This document shows, piece after piece, positions 63,643-64,000 of a stretch of DNA of 64,000 bases. A program made the translations under genes and the position numbers. The DNA is taken from assembly GCA_030847615.1 (NCBI GenBank), contig JAUMIR010000001.1, positions 249,491,187-249,555,186 of the forward strand, written 5' to 3'. This DNA is from Gambelia wislizenii (Eukaryota > Chordata > Lepidosauria > Squamata > Crotaphytidae). Under the pieces are notes generated by a model that had not been told where the DNA came from, did no database searches, and saw nothing but the letters and a program-made list of their open reading frames with translations. The first letter of the stretch is position 1. Each line of letters starts with the position of its first letter.

Positions 63643-64000
63643 AAGGACTTCTTTTGCCAGTATAATTTTACTATTTTTATGCTGGCAAAAGAACTCCCCA
63701 TGCCACACTTACCTCCTATCTGTGAAAAGGCTTCCCTGGCAATGAACGAGGAGTGAACGTAGCTCCATTCACTTCCTTGTTAGAAATCCTGCGTATTCTC
63801 ATGAGAATACATAGCACAGGAAACATTTTTAACAAACAAAAATAACAAAGTGTAAGTTACACAAAGCACCTAAACATATTTTTAAAATCCGAAGTAAACT
63901 GGGGAGGGTCATAAAAAGTGTGTCACCTACCTGGATGTTGCAATCTCACCTGGAAGTGTTCTCACCAGACCAGCCATTGACGCTGCATTCACAGGATTAC
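63643..64000 (+). mobile_element. F1 DNA element, cut by the window end
   Basis: GGACTTCTTTTGCCAG starts it. TTTATGCTGGCAAAAGAACT, TCCATTCACTTCCTTGTTAG and GTGTCACCTACCTGGATGTT match 23117-23595. Its right part lies beyond the window. Confidence 0.7.

Overview
The window looks like squamate reptile nuclear DNA, probably from an iguanian lizard. The evidence is its repeats: a tRNA-derived Sauria SINE with an 11-bp target site duplication (TSD), a 5S-rRNA-derived SINE with a Bov-B-like tail, CR1, L2-like, L1 and Bov-B LINEs, a LINE with a C-terminal zinc finger, and many non-autonomous DNA transposons. I found no host protein-coding gene, rRNA gene or tRNA gene. Nearly everything recognisable is transposable-element sequence, mostly broken and often nested. 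Working names used below for non-autonomous elements are F1 to F6 and T1 to T5 (T = Tigger/mariner-like with TA ends). Clade names rest on remembered family features, not on a search.

Layout. 1-12.8 kb: an F2 element, a 5S SINE, a nearly complete zinc-finger LINE on the minus strand (2.4-6.4 kb), LINE tails, and an L2 inserted into a Bov-B element (9.1-11.2 kb). 12.8-24.6 kb: a dense field of SINEs and short DNA elements, several nested, plus a 5'-truncated CR1 (20.3-21.3 kb). 24.6-26.7 kb: a GC-rich, 3'-truncated gag-like element between two 137-bp direct repeats. 28.2-34.7 kb: a 6.1-kb PIF/Harbinger transposon inserted with a GTG duplication into an F4 element. It carries a transposase and two different Myb/SANT (trihelix)-like genes in convergent orientation.

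35.5-45 kb: a zinc-finger LINE fragment, F2 elements running into a CR1 copy that holds an L1 tail, then F6 and T4 elements. 45-52 kb: an old L1 on the minus strand split by a zinc-finger LINE fragment, a Penelope-like terminal piece with a 14-bp TSD, and a nearly full-length two-ORF CR1. 52-64 kb: older repeats, an L1 relic on the plus strand, a 339-bp palindrome at 60.5 kb, and a deleted Harbinger derivative (61.7-63.4 kb) that contains an 82-bp tandem array.

The most promising candidate system is the Harbinger element with a transposase plus two accessory DNA-binding proteins. The next most unusual observations are a CR1-MITE chimera shared by two CR1 copies and the 137-bp duplication around the gag-like element. 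None of the large ORFs is fully intact.
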